In this document: piece by piece, positions 1 through 7,952 of the stretch
Layout of the letters: the number at the start of each line of letters is the position of its first letter
How positions within the stretch are numbered: the first letter of the stretch is position 1
Source: Pseudomonadota bacterium
Lineage (GTDB): Bacteria > Pseudomonadota > Gammaproteobacteria > Steroidobacterales > Steroidobacteraceae
Direction: 5' to 3'
Assembly (NCBI GenBank): GCA_947454665.1
Contig: CANGMU010000013.1
Location: forward strand, 1 to 21,637
Length of the DNA: 21,637 bases
The notes under the pieces: model-generated
The model's input: the letters and a program-made list of their open reading frames with translations, nothing else
Told to the model about the DNA's origin: nothing
Databases searched by the model: none
Program-made: the position numbers and the translations under genes

Positions 1-736
1 AGCGACGGTATAGCTGCAAGGTGTTGTCGAGGTTCGACGCGAGCCACTTCTCGTCCTGCGGCACGGCGCCCTGCAGGATAGCCACGCTGATCGGCGGGCC
101 TGCCGGCCGTGTCCACTCGATGCGATCGAGCGCGGCGCCAATCGGCCAAGGCAGCAGCACGAGCAACGCAGCGAAGCCACGCACGACGCCGCGGCCGCGC
201 ACGACCATGACAAGACCCGATGCCGCCAGCAGCAGCACGAAGCTCACGAGGTACACGCCGCCCAGCGGCGCAAAGCCGCGCAGCACGCTGTCGGTCTGCG
301 AGTAGCCGAGTGACAACCAGGGGAAGCCGCTCAGGAACCAGCCGCGGAACCATTCAACGAGCAGCCAGGCCGATGGCACGGCCAGCAGGCTGCCGAAGCC
401 GGCGCCGCGCGGCCGCCAGCGAACAACCCCATAGCCCAGCAGCGCCTGCCATGCGGACATGATCGCGACGAGCGCCAGCATCAGCAGCAGCGAAAGCCAT
501 ACCGGCGCCTGGCCGATGACGTGCAGGCTGTTATAGAGCCACCAGGTGCCAGCACCGTAAGTGCCGGCACTGAAGAGAAAGCCCAGGATCGCGGCTTCAC
601 GCGGTGACCGTTCGTCGTGCCAGAGCGCCAGCAGAACCGTGGGCGCCAGCAGTGCCAGCGGCCAGAGCCCCGTTGGTGCGAAGGCCGAGACCAGCGACAG
701 ACCGGCCGCGAACGCCGCGGCACGAGCCCAGATCAT
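1..736 (-). CDS. lnt: Apolipoprotein N-acyltransferase Lnt (partial, N-terminal half)
   Basis: Inner-membrane enzyme that adds the third acyl chain to the N-terminal cysteine of lipoproteins. The ATG is at 736-734, and the frame stays open to the left edge, giving 245 complete codons of a protein usually about 500 residues long. Visible family signatures are the hydrophobic start (SLVSAFAPTGLWPLALLAP), the GTWWLYNSLHVIG segment, the EWFRGWFLSGFPWLSLGYSQ block, and VAILQGAVPQDEKW, which opens the nitrilase-like periplasmic domain. The catalytic Glu-Lys-Cys triad of the family lies further on and is outside the window, so activity cannot be judged. It starts 10 bases after the corC stop and is the last visible gene of the miaB-phoH-ybeY-corC-lnt operon. 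The truncation is only the window edge. Family assignment is sure. Confidence 0.93.
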   Translation of the reverse strand, partial: MIWARAAAFAAGLSLVSAFAPTGLWPLALLAPTVLLALWHDERSPREAAILGFLFSAGTYGAGTWWLYNSLHVIGQAPVWLSLLLMLALVAIMSAWQALLGYGVVRWRPRGAGFGSLLAVPSAWLLVEWFRGWFLSGFPWLSLGYSQTDSVLRGFAPLGGVYLVSFVLLLAASGLVMVVRGRGVVRGFAALLVLLPWPIGAALDRIEWTRPAGPPISVAILQGAVPQDEKWLASNLDNTLQLYRR

Positions 737-746
737 TCGACCCGCC

Positions 747-1619
747 TCAGCCACTGTCGGCCGCGGAACCCGCAGCCTCGGCATCGTCTTCGCCGGCGGC
801 CTTGGGTGGCGGCAACACGCGCAGCGTCTCGATGCGGCGGCGGTCCGCGCGCATCACGCGAAACTCGAAGCCCTCGATGACCAGGACTTCGCCCCGACGC
901 GGCAGGCGGCCGAACTGCTGGTTCACGAGGCCGGCGACCGTATCGAAATCGGATTCGGGCAATGCGGAACGGAAAAACCCGTTGAATTGCTCGATGGGCG
1001 TGGCGCCACGTACGAAATAATGGCCATCGCCTTCGTCGAGGATGTTCACTTCCGGCGCGACGTCATGCTCGTCGTCGATCTCGCCGACGATCTCTTCGAT
1101 GACATCCTCGATGGTGACGAGGCCCGCGATACCGCCGTATTCATCGACCACAATCGCCATGTGATACCGGTTCACGCGGAACTCCTTCAGCAGGAGGTTC
1201 ACGCGCTTGGATTCGGGCACGAACACGGCCTTGCGCACGCAGGGACCGATATCGAAGGCCGTGCCCGACGCCAAGGCGAACAGGCGGAGCAGGTCCTTCG
1301 CGAGCAGGATGCCGACGATCTCCTCGCCTTCGGCAGCGATCACCGGGAAGCGGGAATGACCCGAATCCAGCACCGCAGACAGCACGCGCTGCGCAGGATC
1401 GTCGCGATGCACGCAGGTCATCTGCTCGCGCGGCACCATGATGTCCCGCGCCTGCAGCTCCGAAACGGCCATCACGCCCTCGAGCATCGACAGACCATCG
1501 ATGTCGAGCAGGCCCTGGGCCTGCGCGTCGCGCAGCACCTCGAGCAACTGCCGACGATCCTTGGGGCCCGTCAGGTGCCGGAGACGACGGCGCCAGCTGC
1601 TGCCGGAAGAGTTGCTCAT
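747..1619 (-). CDS. corC: CorC/HlyC family CBS-domain protein (YbeX)
   Basis: 290-residue cytoplasmic protein of the YbeX/CorC type, linked in the literature to magnesium/cobalt efflux and more recently to ribosome homeostasis. After a basic N-terminus there are two CBS domains: the first begins near ARDIMVPREQM (about residues 57-120), and the second contains HMAIVVDEYGGIAGLVTIED (about 140-190). A C-terminal transporter-associated domain follows (HYFVRGATPIEQFNGFF through FEFRVMRADRRRIE). It lacks the DUF21 membrane region of longer HlyC-type proteins, as expected for YbeX. The start is ATG 1619-1617, which overlaps the ybeY stop as ATGA; the longer in-frame reading to 2129 would run through ybeY and is rejected. 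Neighbours ybeY and lnt match the conserved operon. The biochemical role of this particular protein is inferred from the family. Confidence 0.93.
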   Translation of the reverse strand: MSNSSGSSWRRRLRHLTGPKDRRQLLEVLRDAQAQGLLDIDGLSMLEGVMAVSELQARDIMVPREQMTCVHRDDPAQRVLSAVLDSGHSRFPVIAAEGEEIVGILLAKDLLRLFALASGTAFDIGPCVRKAVFVPESKRVNLLLKEFRVNRYHMAIVVDEYGGIAGLVTIEDVIEEIVGEIDDEHDVAPEVNILDEGDGHYFVRGATPIEQFNGFFRSALPESDFDTVAGLVNQQFGRLPRRGEVLVIEGFEFRVMRADRRRIETLRVLPPPKAAGEDDAEAAGSAADSG

Positions 1620-2094
1620 GGTGTCCGGTAAGGGTTGGGGATTCCGAGACGGCGCAGCACGGCGATTTCCTTGCGTTCCATGCGGACGGCATCGGCCTCG
1701 ACCTCGTGGTCGTAGCCGACGAGATGCAGCGTGCCGTGGATGACCAGATGCGCCCAATGCGCACGCTCTGGCTTGCACTGCTCGCGTGCTTCGCGCGCGA
1801 GGACGGCGGGACAGATCACGATGTCGCCCAAGGGGCGCGGGACAACGCCAGCCGGCGCCGTGGACGGGAAAGACAGCACGTTCGTCGGCGTGTCCTTGCC
1901 GCGATAGTCGCGGTTCAGCCGACGGATCGCCGCGGGCGTCACGATCTGCACGGCGATCTCGGCATCCGCCGCGCGCGCACCCAGGGCCGCTGCGGCCCAG
2001 CCTGAGATGGATTTCGCGGACGGCGCCTTGGCCTGTGTGCGACGACCAACGTCGACGCGCAGCGGCGCTTTCGCCAGCTTGCCACGCACCGTCA

Positions 2095-2095
<1 letters not shown>
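1616..2095 (-). CDS. ybeY: Endoribonuclease / 16S rRNA maturation factor YbeY
   Basis: 159-residue metal-dependent protein needed for 16S rRNA 3'-end maturation and ribosome quality control. The family signature HGTLHLVGYDH is intact: three histidines (about residues 120, 124 and 130) form the zinc site. The upstream conserved block RRLNRDYRGKDTPTNVLSFP is also present. Two starts are possible: ATG at 2095, which shares one base with the phoH stop (TGATG), or GTG at 2098, one codon earlier. I chose the ATG, and the difference is one residue. The 3' end overlaps corC by four bases (ATGA), so the three genes are probably translationally coupled. The N-terminus before residue 45 is poorly conserved, as is usual. 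Confidence 0.94.
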
Positions 2096-3083
<988 letters not shown>

Positions 3084-3087
<4 letters not shown>

Positions 3088-4412
3088 ACGTCCACCATCC
3101 GTCCCCGCAGGGAATTGGGCAGGGCCTCGGTGATGTCGACATCGACGAAGCGATTGAGGAGCGAGGCCGGGCCCGCGAAGTTCACCCAGCGGTTGTTCTC
3201 GGTGCGGCCGGCCAGTTCCGTGGCATCGCGCCGCGAAGGTCGCTCGACGAGCACGGTCTGGCGCGTGCCGACCATGCCGCGGCTGATCGCGCGGGCCTGC
3301 TCGTTCAGCACGGCCTGCAAGCGCGAGAGCCGTTCCTGCTTGACCTCCCAGGGCACGTCATCCGGCAGGGAGGCCGCGGGTGTGCCCGGGCGGCGGCTGT
3401 AGATGAAACTGAAGGACTGGTCGAAGTTCACGTCGCGCGTGAGCGCGAGCGTCTGCTCGAAATCGCGCTCGGTCTCGCCGGGGAAGCCGACGATGAGGTC
3501 GGTCGAGATGCAGATGTCCGGCCGCACAGCGCGCAAGCGGCGCAGCTTTTCCTTGTACTCGAGCGTCGTGTAGCCGCGGCGCATGAGCTGCAGGATGCGG
3601 TCCGAACCGCTCTGCACGGGCAGGTGCAGGGAATTCGCCAGCTTGGGCGTGCGTGCGAACGCGGCCACGAGCGAGTCGGAAAAGTTGATCGGGTGTGAGG
3701 TCGTGAAACGGATGCGGCGCAGGCCTTCATACCCGGCGATCTCGAGGATCAGCTGGCCGAGGTCCATCACCGGGTCATCGCTGCGTGCGCCTTCATAGGC
3801 GTTCACGTTCTGGCCGAGCAAGGTGATCTCTCCAACACCCTGGTCGAGCAGCCCGCGCACTTCCGCGAGCACGTCGGCCGCGGGGCGGCTGATTTCTTCG
3901 CCGCGCGTGTAAGGCACGACGCAGTAACTGCAGAACTTGCTGCAGCCTTCCATGATCGACACGAAGGCCGTGGCGCCCTCCGCGCGCGGCGGGGGCAGGC
4001 GGTCGAACTTCTCGATCTCCGGGAAGCTGACGTCGACCTGCGAGCGGCCAGTTCGGCGCCGGGACTCGATCAGTTCCGGCAGCCGGTGGACGGTCTGGGG
4101 TCCGAAGACGAGGTCGACGTAGGGCGCGCGGGCCGTGATGGCGTCGCCTTCCTGGCTCGCGACGCAGCCGCCGACACCGATGATGATCTCGGGGCGGGCC
4201 TGTTTCAGGGCGCGCCAATGCCCCAGCAATGAGAAAACCTTGTCTTCGGCCTTGTCGCGGACCGAGCAGGTGTTCATGAGCAGGATGTCCGCCGACTGTT
4301 CGTCCGGGGCGGGCGTGAGGCCTTCCCAGGCGCCGAGCACGTCCCCCATGCGGGAGGAGTCATACTCGTTCATCTGGCAGCCAAAAGTCTTGATGAAGTA
4401 GCGGCCGGGCAT
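3084..4412 (-). CDS. miaB: tRNA-2-methylthio-N6-dimethylallyladenosine synthase MiaB
   Basis: 442-residue radical SAM methylthiotransferase that converts i6A37 to ms2i6A37 in tRNAs reading UNN codons. The N-terminal UPF0004 domain has its three cluster cysteines (C12 in KTFGCQMNE, C49 in MNTCSVRDKAED, C83 in GVGGCVASQEG). The radical SAM motif CSKFCSYC supplies C157, C161 and C164. A TRAM RNA-binding domain ends the protein (VLVERPSRRD to SLRGRMVDV). The ATG at 4412 is the first good start, with a weak AAGGG about 12 bases upstream. It is the first gene of the minus-strand operon and is divergent from ccoN, so its promoter must lie in 4413-4560, near the FNR box. Assignment is firm. Confidence 0.97.
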
Positions 4413-4480
4413 GGTGAAAAGACCCTTAGCCTACCGGTTTTCGGGCCTCCCCGCAGTCCCGTAGGTGCTTTACGCAGACA

Positions 4481-4513
4481 GGGCCTGCATTTGATCTCGA
4501 TCAATGCAGGCCC
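4481..4513. repeat. Extended inverted repeat enclosing the FNR box
   Basis: The FNR half-sites are flanked by further complementary arms: GGGCCTGCA at 4481-4489 and TGCAGGCCC at 4505-4513. A single unpaired T at 4490 breaks the left arm. Together with TTGAT/ATCAA the paired arms are 14 bases long around a 4-base centre. The outer arms are not part of the FNR consensus. Confidence 0.85.
4491..4504. promoter_or_regulatory. FNR/Anr binding site upstream of ccoN
   Basis: TTGATCTCGATCAA is a perfect match to the FNR/Anr consensus TTGAT-N4-ATCAA. Its centre (4497.5) lies 63 bases before the ccoN ATG. The protein encoded at 13262-13984 carries the ETVSR recognition helix that reads this half-site, which links regulator and target within the same locus. 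Activation of ccoNOQP by FNR/Anr under low oxygen is established in other proteobacteria; for this organism it is inference from the sequence. Confidence 0.92.
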
Positions 4514-4526
4514 GGGCACCGGTCCC

Positions 4527-4532
4527 GACAAT
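4527..4532 (+). promoter_or_regulatory. Predicted -10 element of the ccoN promoter
   Basis: GACAAT matches TATAAT at four of six positions. If transcription starts at 4539, the FNR box is centred at -41.5 and this hexamer occupies -12 to -7. That is the geometry of a class II FNR-activated promoter, which needs no good -35. The start site is predicted, not measured. Confidence 0.6.
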
Positions 4533-4560
4533 CTCTTGCATCACGTCAAGGGAGTCCGAA

Positions 4561-5997
4561 ATGGCCGAGGCCAGCTTCTACAACGACAAGGTCGTGCGGC
4601 AGTTTGCTGTCATGACAGTAGTCTGGGGCATCGTCGGTATGGCCGTCGGCGTGCTCATCGCCGCGCAGCTGTACTGGCCGGCGCTGAATTTCGACTTGCC
4701 CTGGCTCAGTTTCGGGCGTCTGCGCCCGCTGCACACCAACGCGGTCATCTTCGCATTCGGCGGCTGCGCGCTGTTCGCGACCAGCCTGCACGTCGTGCAA
4801 CGTACCTGCCACGTCAGGCTGCTGTCGGACGGCCTGGCGTCCTTCGTGTTCTGGGGCTGGCAGCTGGTCATCCTGTCCGCCGCCATCTCCCTGCCGCTCG
4901 GCTATACGCAGGGGAAGGAATACGCGGAACTCGAATGGCCCATCGACATCGTCATCGCGGTGGTCTGGGTCGCCTACGCCGTGCTCTTCTTCGGCACGAT
5001 CATGAAGCGCCGGGTGAAGCACATCTATGTGGCGAACTGGTTCTTCGGCGCCTTCATCATCGCCGTCGCGCTGCTGCACATCGTGAACAGCATCGCGATC
5101 CCGGTGGGCGCGATGAAGTCCTACTCGGTCTACGGCGGCGCCGTCGATGCGATGGTGCAGTGGTGGTACGGCCACAATGCGGTGGGCTTCTTCCTGACCG
5201 CCGGCTTCCTGGGAATGATGTACTACTACATCCCGAAGCAGGCTGGCCGCCCCGTGTATTCCTACCGCCTGTCGGTGGTGCACTTCTGGGCGCTGATCGC
5301 CGTCTACATGTGGGCCGGCCCGCACCACCTGCACTACACCGCGCTGCCTGACTGGGCGCAGTCGCTGGGCATGGTGTTCTCGCTGGTGCTGCTGGCCCCG
5401 TCCTGGGGTGGTGCGATCAACGGCATCCTCACGCTCTCGGGCGTGTGGCACAAGCTGCGCACGGACCCGATCCTCAAGTTCCTGATCGTCTCGCTATCCT
5501 TCTACATGATGTCGACCTTCGAAGGTCCCATGATGTCGATCAAGACGGTGAACTCACTGAGCCACTACACCGACTGGACCATTGGCCACGTGCACTCAGG
5601 TGCCCTGGGCTGGGTCGCCATGGTGTCGATCGGTTCGATCTACATGCTCCTGCCGCGCGTGCTCGGCCTCAAGCAGATGTATTCCACGCCGTGGATCGAC
5701 GCGCACTTCTGGGTGCACACGATCGGCGTGGTGTTCTACATCGCTTCGATGTGGATCGCAGGCGTCATGCAGGGCCTGATGTGGCGTGCGACGAACGCGG
5801 ACGGCACGCTGACCTACAGCTTCGTCGAATCGCTGAACGTGACTTACCCGTACTACCTGGTCCGCCTCGGCGGCGGCGTGCTGGTGCTGGCGGGCATGGT
5901 GCTGATGGCGGTGAACGTCTGGAAGACCTACCAGCTGGCGAAGTCGCCCGTCCCGCAGCCGGTGCTGCCGCCAGATGCCTCGCAGGCCCGCGGCTGA
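4561..5997 (+). CDS. ccoN: cbb3-type cytochrome c oxidase subunit I (CcoN)
   Basis: 478-residue catalytic subunit of the high-affinity cbb3 oxygen reductase, an inner-membrane proton pump used at low oxygen. The expected ligands are present: H58 (RPLHTN) and H345 for the low-spin haem, H343 (GHVH) for the active-site haem, and H205 (YGHN) plus H255/H256 (GPHHLHY) for CuB. Y249, the C-family cross-linked tyrosine, and E321 (STFEGP) of the proton path are also there. About twelve hydrophobic segments span the sequence. The start at 4561 is supported by AAGGGAG six bases upstream; the in-frame ATG at 4504 lies inside the FNR operator. It is the first gene of the cluster, with ccoO 11 bases downstream, and expression is probably induced by the FNR-type regulator when oxygen falls. 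Confidence 0.98.
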   Translation: MAEASFYNDKVVRQFAVMTVVWGIVGMAVGVLIAAQLYWPALNFDLPWLSFGRLRPLHTNAVIFAFGGCALFATSLHVVQRTCHVRLLSDGLASFVFWGWQLVILSAAISLPLGYTQGKEYAELEWPIDIVIAVVWVAYAVLFFGTIMKRRVKHIYVANWFFGAFIIAVALLHIVNSIAIPVGAMKSYSVYGGAVDAMVQWWYGHNAVGFFLTAGFLGMMYYYIPKQAGRPVYSYRLSVVHFWALIAVYMWAGPHHLHYTALPDWAQSLGMVFSLVLLAPSWGGAINGILTLSGVWHKLRTDPILKFLIVSLSFYMMSTFEGPMMSIKTVNSLSHYTDWTIGHVHSGALGWVAMVSIGSIYMLLPRVLGLKQMYSTPWIDAHFWVHTIGVVFYIASMWIAGVMQGLMWRATNADGTLTYSFVESLNVTYPYYLVRLGGGVLVLAGMVLMAVNVWKTYQLAKSPVPQPVLPPDASQARG

Positions 5998-6008
5998 AAG
6001 GACAAGCC

Positions 6009-6626
6009 ATGAGCAATATGCACGAGAAGATCGAGAAGAACGTCGGCCTGATGGCCGTGCTGATCGCGGTGGTGGTCGCCATCGGTGGGCTCGCCGAGAT
6101 CGTCCCGCTGATGTACCAAGCCGAGGCCATCCAGCCGAGCCCGGGCGTGAAGCCCTATCCGGCGCTGCAGCTGGCGGGCCGCGACGTCTACCTGCGCGAA
6201 GGCTGCTACAACTGCCACTCGCAGATGATCCGCACGCTGCGCTTCGAGACGGAGCGTTACGGCCATTACTCGGAAGCGGGTGAATCGGTCTATGACCATC
6301 CGTTCCAGTGGGGCAGCAAGCGCACGGGCCCTGACCTTGCCCGCGTCGGCGGCAAGTACTCCGACGACTGGCACCGCGTGCACCTGAACAACCCGCGCGA
6401 CGTCGTGCCGGAATCCAACATGCCGGCCTTCTCCTGGCTCACCAAGGCCAAGGTCGATGGCGCGGAGATCGCCGCGCACATGAAGGGTTTGCAGCGGATC
6501 GGCGTGCCCTACACGGATGGGGAGATCGCCGACGCGGCCGCGGATGTCGCGGGCAAGACCGAACAGGACGCCGTCGTCGCCTACCTGCAAGGCCTGGGCA
6601 AGGCCGCTGCGTCGAAGGGGAACTGA
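6009..6626 (+). CDS. ccoO: cbb3-type cytochrome c oxidase subunit II (CcoO)
   Basis: 205-residue membrane-anchored monohaem cytochrome c that passes electrons to CcoN. One N-terminal membrane anchor (about residues 12-35) precedes the family block VYLREGCYNCHSQMIRTL, with haem motif C66-x-x-C69-H70. The GSKRTGPDLARVGGKYSDDW segment and M138 (ESNMPAFSWL), the likely sixth haem ligand, follow. The ATG at 6009 has AAAGGA at 5997-6002 as ribosome binding site and lies 11 bases after ccoN. An in-frame reading extends far upstream, but that is a ccoN shadow. Length and motifs are normal. Confidence 0.97.
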   Translation: MSNMHEKIEKNVGLMAVLIAVVVAIGGLAEIVPLMYQAEAIQPSPGVKPYPALQLAGRDVYLREGCYNCHSQMIRTLRFETERYGHYSEAGESVYDHPFQWGSKRTGPDLARVGGKYSDDWHRVHLNNPRDVVPESNMPAFSWLTKAKVDGAEIAAHMKGLQRIGVPYTDGEIADAAADVAGKTEQDAVVAYLQGLGKAAASKGN

Positions 6627-6627
6627 C

Positions 6628-6768
6628 ATGGTGTCCGGCATTGTCACCGGCGTGCTGCTGGTGCTGTTCCTGGCCGGCTGGGCTTGGGCCTGGCACCCGG
6701 CGCGCAAGAAGGATTTCGATGCGGCAGCCCGCCTGCCGCTGAACGACGACGAGGAGAACCGCAAATGA
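6628..6768 (+). CDS. ccoQ: cbb3 oxidase small subunit CcoQ
   Basis: 46-residue single-span protein of the CcoQ/FixQ type, which stabilises the assembled cbb3 complex. It has one hydrophobic helix (about residues 4-21, GIVTGVLLVLFLAGWAWAW) followed by HPARKKDFDAAARLPL and an acidic tail, the usual layout of this family. It starts one base after the ccoO stop and its stop overlaps the ccoP start as ATGA, so translation is probably coupled to both neighbours. Position between ccoO and ccoP makes the call firm despite the short length. Confidence 0.93.
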   Translation: MVSGIVTGVLLVLFLAGWAWAWHPARKKDFDAAARLPLNDDEENRK

Positions 6769-7676
6769 GCGGCAGTTGGTCGACCTATGTGATCGCGCTG
6801 GTGGTGCTGCAGGTCGTCGCCTGCGTGGTGCTGCTCTGGTACACGTCGCGGCGCCACAAGGGCGAGGCCGAGCCGGAGAAGACCGGCCACGTCTGGGACG
6901 AGGACATCACCGAGTACAACAAGCCGCTGCCGAGGTGGTGGATCAACCTGTTCTACCTCACGATTCTCTTCACGATCGGCTATCTCGTCTGGTACCCGGG
7001 CTTCGGCAACTTCGCCGGCACCTCGGGCTGGACGTCGGCCAGAGAACACGATGCGGCCAAGGCCGAGGGCGATGCGAAGCTTGCCGCAGCGCTCAAGCCC
7101 TTCGAGGGCAAGGCGCTACCGGAACTCGCCGTAGACCCGAAGGCGCTGGCCTTCGGCAAGGGCGTCTTCGCGAACAACTGCGCGGTGTGTCACGGCTCGA
7201 ACGCGCAGGGCGCCGTGGGCTACCCGAACCTGGCCGACCAGTCCTGGCAGTGGGGCGGAGAGCCGGAGCAGATCGTCGAAACCGTGCTGAACGGTCGCAA
7301 TGCCGCGATGCCCGCATGGGCCGCATCGCTGACGGCAATGGGCGGTGCGACGGCCAAGGACGACGTCATCAGCTATGTGCGCTCGCTGTCGAACCTCGAG
7401 CAGCCCACGTCCGACGTCAAGGAACGGGGCCAGAAGCTGTTCGGGTCGATCTGCGCCGCCTGCCACGGCCCGGATGCCAAGGGCATGGCGGTGCTGGGCG
7501 CACCGGACCTCACCGACGACGCCTGGGTCTACGGCAGCACCCGCGAAGTGCTGATGACCGGCATCGAGCAGGGCCGCAATGGCCAGATGCCCGCGCACAA
7601 GCCGCTCATCGGCGAAACGCGGGCACGTCTCGCCGCCGCCTACGTCTGGTCGCTGTCGCACAAGCCGGTGCACTGA
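6765..7676 (+). CDS. ccoP: cbb3-type cytochrome c oxidase subunit III (CcoP)
   Basis: 303-residue membrane-bound dihaem cytochrome c, the electron entry subunit of the oxidase. Two N-terminal hydrophobic segments (about residues 7-25 and 59-77) flank the typical HVWDEDITEYNKPLPRWW motif. Two cytochrome c domains follow, with haem motifs C139-x-x-C142-H143 and C230-x-x-C233-H234. Likely axial methionines are M182 (NAAMPAW) and M275 (NGQMPAH). Two anchors are seen in many but not all CcoP proteins. The ATG at 6765 overlaps the ccoQ stop by four bases; an upstream in-frame ATG at 6684 would lie inside ccoQ and is rejected. Confidence 0.97.
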   Translation: MSGSWSTYVIALVVLQVVACVVLLWYTSRRHKGEAEPEKTGHVWDEDITEYNKPLPRWWINLFYLTILFTIGYLVWYPGFGNFAGTSGWTSAREHDAAKAEGDAKLAAALKPFEGKALPELAVDPKALAFGKGVFANNCAVCHGSNAQGAVGYPNLADQSWQWGGEPEQIVETVLNGRNAAMPAWAASLTAMGGATAKDDVISYVRSLSNLEQPTSDVKERGQKLFGSICAACHGPDAKGMAVLGAPDLTDDAWVYGSTREVLMTGIEQGRNGQMPAHKPLIGETRARLAAAYVWSLSHKPVH

Positions 7677-7679
7677 TCC

Positions 7680-7952
7680 ATGACCGACGCAGCCAATGAC
7701 AGCCCGCCGCTCGCGCAGCGACTGGGCGCCGTGCTCTGGCCCAGCTTCTTTGCGGCGGGCGTGGCGACGATGGTGTTCTTCGCCTTCGTCGACCCGCTCG
7801 CGCTGCATGACATGACCTTTCCGGAACTGCCGCTGTCGCGCAAGCTCGGCTATTCGCTGGGCTTCTTCCTGTTCTGGATCGCGACCGCTGCGTCGAGCCT
7901 TTTCACGTCGCTCCTGCTGACCCCGGGCAGCCGATTCAACAAGCCGCTGTGA
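7680..7952 (+). CDS. Small membrane protein of unknown function in the cbb3 cluster
   Basis: 90-residue protein that I cannot assign to a named family. It has two predicted membrane helices, about residues 18-38 (FFAAGVATMVFFAFVD) and 56-80 (LGYSLGFFLFWIATAAS). They are joined by a short loop with HDMTFPELPLSRK, and the protein ends FNKPL. It has no cysteines, so it is unlikely to bind haem c or an iron-sulfur cluster. It starts 3 bases after the ccoP stop and overlaps ccoG by four bases (GTGA), so it is almost certainly made with the oxidase. A role in cbb3 assembly or stability is a guess from this position. That it is a real gene is supported by coupling at both ends and its hydrophobic pattern. 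Confidence 0.82.
   Translation: MTDAANDSPPLAQRLGAVLWPSFFAAGVATMVFFAFVDPLALHDMTFPELPLSRKLGYSLGFFLFWIATAASSLFTSLLLTPGSRFNKPL

Larger units (their letters stand above)
4413..4560. other. Divergent miaB / ccoN control region
   Basis: This 148-base gap separates the minus-strand miaB operon from the plus-strand cbb3 operon and must hold both promoters. The ccoN side has a clear FNR box and a matching -10 element (listed separately). On the miaB side I see no strong sigma-70 promoter; TAGGCT, read on the minus strand about 20 bases before the ATG, is only a faint -10 candidate. The ribosome binding site of ccoN is AAGGGAG at 4548-4554, six bases before the ATG. That site decides ccoN's start against an in-frame ATG at 4504 that sits inside the operator. 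Confidence 0.8.

Noticed and set aside
4504..4560. Upstream in-frame ATG for ccoN
   Set aside because: It lies inside the FNR operator, would precede the predicted start of transcription, and lacks a ribosome binding site; ATG 4561 has AAGGGAG six bases upstream.
4546..5451. 301-codon antisense frame opposite ccoN, and a 356-codon plus-strand frame opposite corC (561-1631)
   Set aside because: Both lie entirely opposite well-conserved genes and show His/Asp/Arg-rich translations without motifs.
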